This document shows positions 5,642-6,861 of a stretch of 6,861 nt of DNA, in pieces (position 1 is the stretch's first letter; each line of letters starts with the position of its first letter). This DNA comes from Anaerolineales bacterium (GTDB taxonomy: Bacteria > Chloroflexota > Anaerolineae > Anaerolineales > E44-bin32), in the NCBI GenBank assembly GCA_030673085.1, contig DAOVFE010000095.1:1-6861 (forward strand), written 5' to 3'. The translations under genes and the position numbers were made by a program. The notes under the pieces were generated by a model. That model saw only the letters and a list, made by a program, of their open reading frames with translations, did no database searches and was not told where the DNA came from.

Positions 5642-6472
5642 ATGAATCTGCGTCGAGGCATTGAGCTTAAAAGCAATAGTGAATTGGCCATTATGCGCGA
5701 GGCGGGAAAAATTAACGCGCTTGCTCTCTTAGCAGCGGTATCAGTTGCAGACGCGGGAGTGCCAACCGCAGATATTGATGCAGCAGCGGCAGAAGTATTA
5801 CATAAACATGGCGCAAAGCCGGCATTCCTAGGTTATCCGGGACCGTATCCTTACCCTGCGGTAACGAATATCTCGATAAATGATGAGCTGGTGCATGGAA
5901 TCCCAGGAAAGCGCCGGATTAAACAGGGTGATTTAGTCAGCATCGATTGCGGAAATGTGTTTGAGGGTTTTGTTGCCGACTCGGCGCTGACAATCGGGAT
6001 TGGTGAAATCTCGACTGAGGCTCAAAAATTAATGGATGTAACTTTGGACTCGCTTTTCGCGGGAATTGAGAAGATGGTTCCCGAGAATAAGAGCGGGGAT
6101 GTCTCGAGTGCGATCCAAACCATGGTTGAGAAGCATGGCTTCAACGTAGTTCGCGAATACACCGGGCACGGCGTTGGGCGCCACATGCACGAAGACCCGC
6201 AAATCCCCAATTATGGGGTAGCGGGCAAAGGTGTGCATCTGCGGGTTGGTATGACCATTGCTTTGGAGCCGATGGTGCTGTCGGGCAATCCGGAGACGAA
6301 AATCAAGGACGATCAATGGACAGTCGCTTCTATGGACGGAAAGCTGACGGCTCATTATGAACATAGCATTGCTATTACGCCTGAAGGGCCAAAAGTGCTA
6401 ACTGCGCTGGATCACAATCTAGACCTGGGGAGCACATTCCGGTATAATAATTACTTTGCGGGTAAGCGCTAG
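5642..6472 (+). CDS. map: Methionine aminopeptidase, type I
   Basis: This cytosolic metalloenzyme removes the initiator methionine from new proteins when the second residue is small, after deformylation. The 276-residue product lacks an N-terminal zinc-finger extension and matches the simple bacterial type I form. All five metal ligands are visible: Asp102 (S-I-D-C-G), Asp113 (V-A-D-S-A), His176 (Y-T-G-H-G-V-G), Glu209 (A-L-E-P-M) and Glu240 (H-Y-E-H-S). The catalytic-site His85 (V-H-G-I-P) and His183 (H-E-D-P-Q-I-P) are also present. The segment before V-H-G-I-P reads G-Y-P-G-P-Y-P-Y-P-A-V-T-N-I-S, a slightly longer loop than in E. coli. AGGGA at 5629-5633 lies eight bases before ATG 5642, and the gap from adk is five bases. 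The next gene is rpmJ, not infA. Confidence 0.96.
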   Translation: MNLRRGIELKSNSELAIMREAGKINALALLAAVSVADAGVPTADIDAAAAEVLHKHGAKPAFLGYPGPYPYPAVTNISINDELVHGIPGKRRIKQGDLVSIDCGNVFEGFVADSALTIGIGEISTEAQKLMDVTLDSLFAGIEKMVPENKSGDVSSAIQTMVEKHGFNVVREYTGHGVGRHMHEDPQIPNYGVAGKGVHLRVGMTIALEPMVLSGNPETKIKDDQWTVASMDGKLTAHYEHSIAITPEGPKVLTALDHNLDLGSTFRYNNYFAGKR

Positions 6473-6502
6473 CTTGCCGGGAAACAGAAGGAGTATAAGG
6501 TT

Positions 6503-6616
6503 ATGAAAGTATCATCTTCAGTGCGTAAGCGCTGTCCAAAATGTAAGGTTGTGCGCCGACGCGGGCGCGTATATATAATTTGTGAAAATCCTCGCCATAA
6601 GCAACGACAAGGGTAG
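6503..6616 (+). CDS. rpmJ: 50S ribosomal protein L36
   Basis: L36 is the smallest large-subunit protein and contacts 23S rRNA near the base of the L7/L12 stalk side. The gene encodes 37 residues, the family's standard length. It starts M-K-V-S-S-S-V-R-K-R-C-P-K-C-K-V-V-R-R and ends C-E-N-P-R-H-K-Q-R-Q-G. The zinc ligands of the C-positive form are all there: Cys11, Cys14, Cys27 and His32. AAGGAG at 6488-6493 lies nine bases before ATG 6503. It stands 30 bases after map and two to five bases before rpsM. Confidence 0.96.
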   Translation: MKVSSSVRKRCPKCKVVRRRGRVYIICENPRHKQRQG

Positions 6617-6621
6617 TGATG

Positions 6622-6861
6622 ATGGCACGTATAGAAGGTATTGACTTACCGCGTGATAAGCGAATCGAAATCGGCCTAACCTATATCCATGGTATTGGCC
6701 GTACTAAGTCTCGTGATGTACTGGTGGAAACTGGAGTCGATCCGTCAACGCGGGTTAAGGATTTAACCGAAGATCAGATTACGGCGATGCGGGATTATAT
6801 TTCCAAAAACCTGACGGTTGAAGGTAATCTAAGGCGTGAAGTGCAGATGAACATCAAGCGA
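6622..6861 (+). CDS. rpsM: 30S ribosomal protein S13, N-terminal part (3' end outside window)
   Basis: S13 lies in the head of the small subunit and forms intersubunit bridges and contacts with P-site tRNA. Eighty codons are visible of a family usually about 115-125 residues long; the frame is open at the window end. The N-terminus M-A-R-I-E-G-I-D-L-P-R-D-K-R-I-E-I and the helix-two-turn-helix region with Y-I-H-G-I-G-R-T (21-28), followed by L-R-R-E-V (70-74), identify it. Two ATG codons lie side by side (6619 and 6622); 6622 is chosen because the family begins M-A-R-I, with AAGGG at 6609-6613 eight bases upstream. Using 6619 would only add one Met. It follows rpmJ as in most bacterial alpha-operon junctions. 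Confidence 0.95.
   Translation, partial: MARIEGIDLPRDKRIEIGLTYIHGIGRTKSRDVLVETGVDPSTRVKDLTEDQITAMRDYISKNLTVEGNLRREVQMNIKR

Noticed and set aside
6029..6364. 111-codon minus-strand frame opposite map
   Set aside because: It is antisense to a complete metalloprotease with all ligands intact, and no SD or family resemblance was seen.

Overview
This window is a stretch of a bacterial spc-type ribosomal protein operon. All genes lie on the + strand and are packed with short gaps or small overlaps. In order they are: the end of rplX (L24), rplE (L5), rpsN (S14, short zinc-type), rpsH (S8), rplF (L6), rplR (L18), rpsE (S5), rpmD (L30), rplO (L15), secY, adk, map, rpmJ (L36) and the start of rpsM (S13). 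No mobile element, CRISPR array, tRNA, rRNA or convincing terminator was seen. The longest non-coding stretch is about 65 bases (rpsH-rplF), so no gap exceeds 300 bases.

Organism: adk and map between secY and rpmJ, together with a 60-residue zinc-type S14, is the layout seen in Firmicutes, Actinobacteria, Chloroflexota and relatives rather than in Proteobacteria. The flavour of the SecY, L15 and methionine aminopeptidase sequences suggests Chloroflexota (Anaerolineae-like), probably environmental. This is an impression from memory of the families, not a search result. Base composition looks uniform and moderate, with no sign of a transferred segment.

Layout: positions 1-3609 carry nine ribosomal protein genes, most with a recognisable Shine-Dalgarno (SD) sequence. 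Two starts are GTG (rplF, rpsE). Two junctions (rplE/rpsN and rpsE/rpmD) share the same 8-base overlap. Positions 3641-6472 carry secY, adk and map. These supply the membrane channel for protein export, adenylate balance, and removal of the initiator methionine from new proteins. Positions 6503-6861 resume ribosomal genes. infA (IF-1), which sits between map and rpmJ in many Gram-positive-type operons, is absent; only a 30-base gap is left there.

No new biological system is visible. The points most worth a second look are an S14 that has lost the fourth cysteine of its zinc knuckle, the missing infA, a Cys-His-Cys-Asp lid in adenylate kinase, an eight-codon open frame that ends on the rpsE start, and an untranslated hairpin before rplF.
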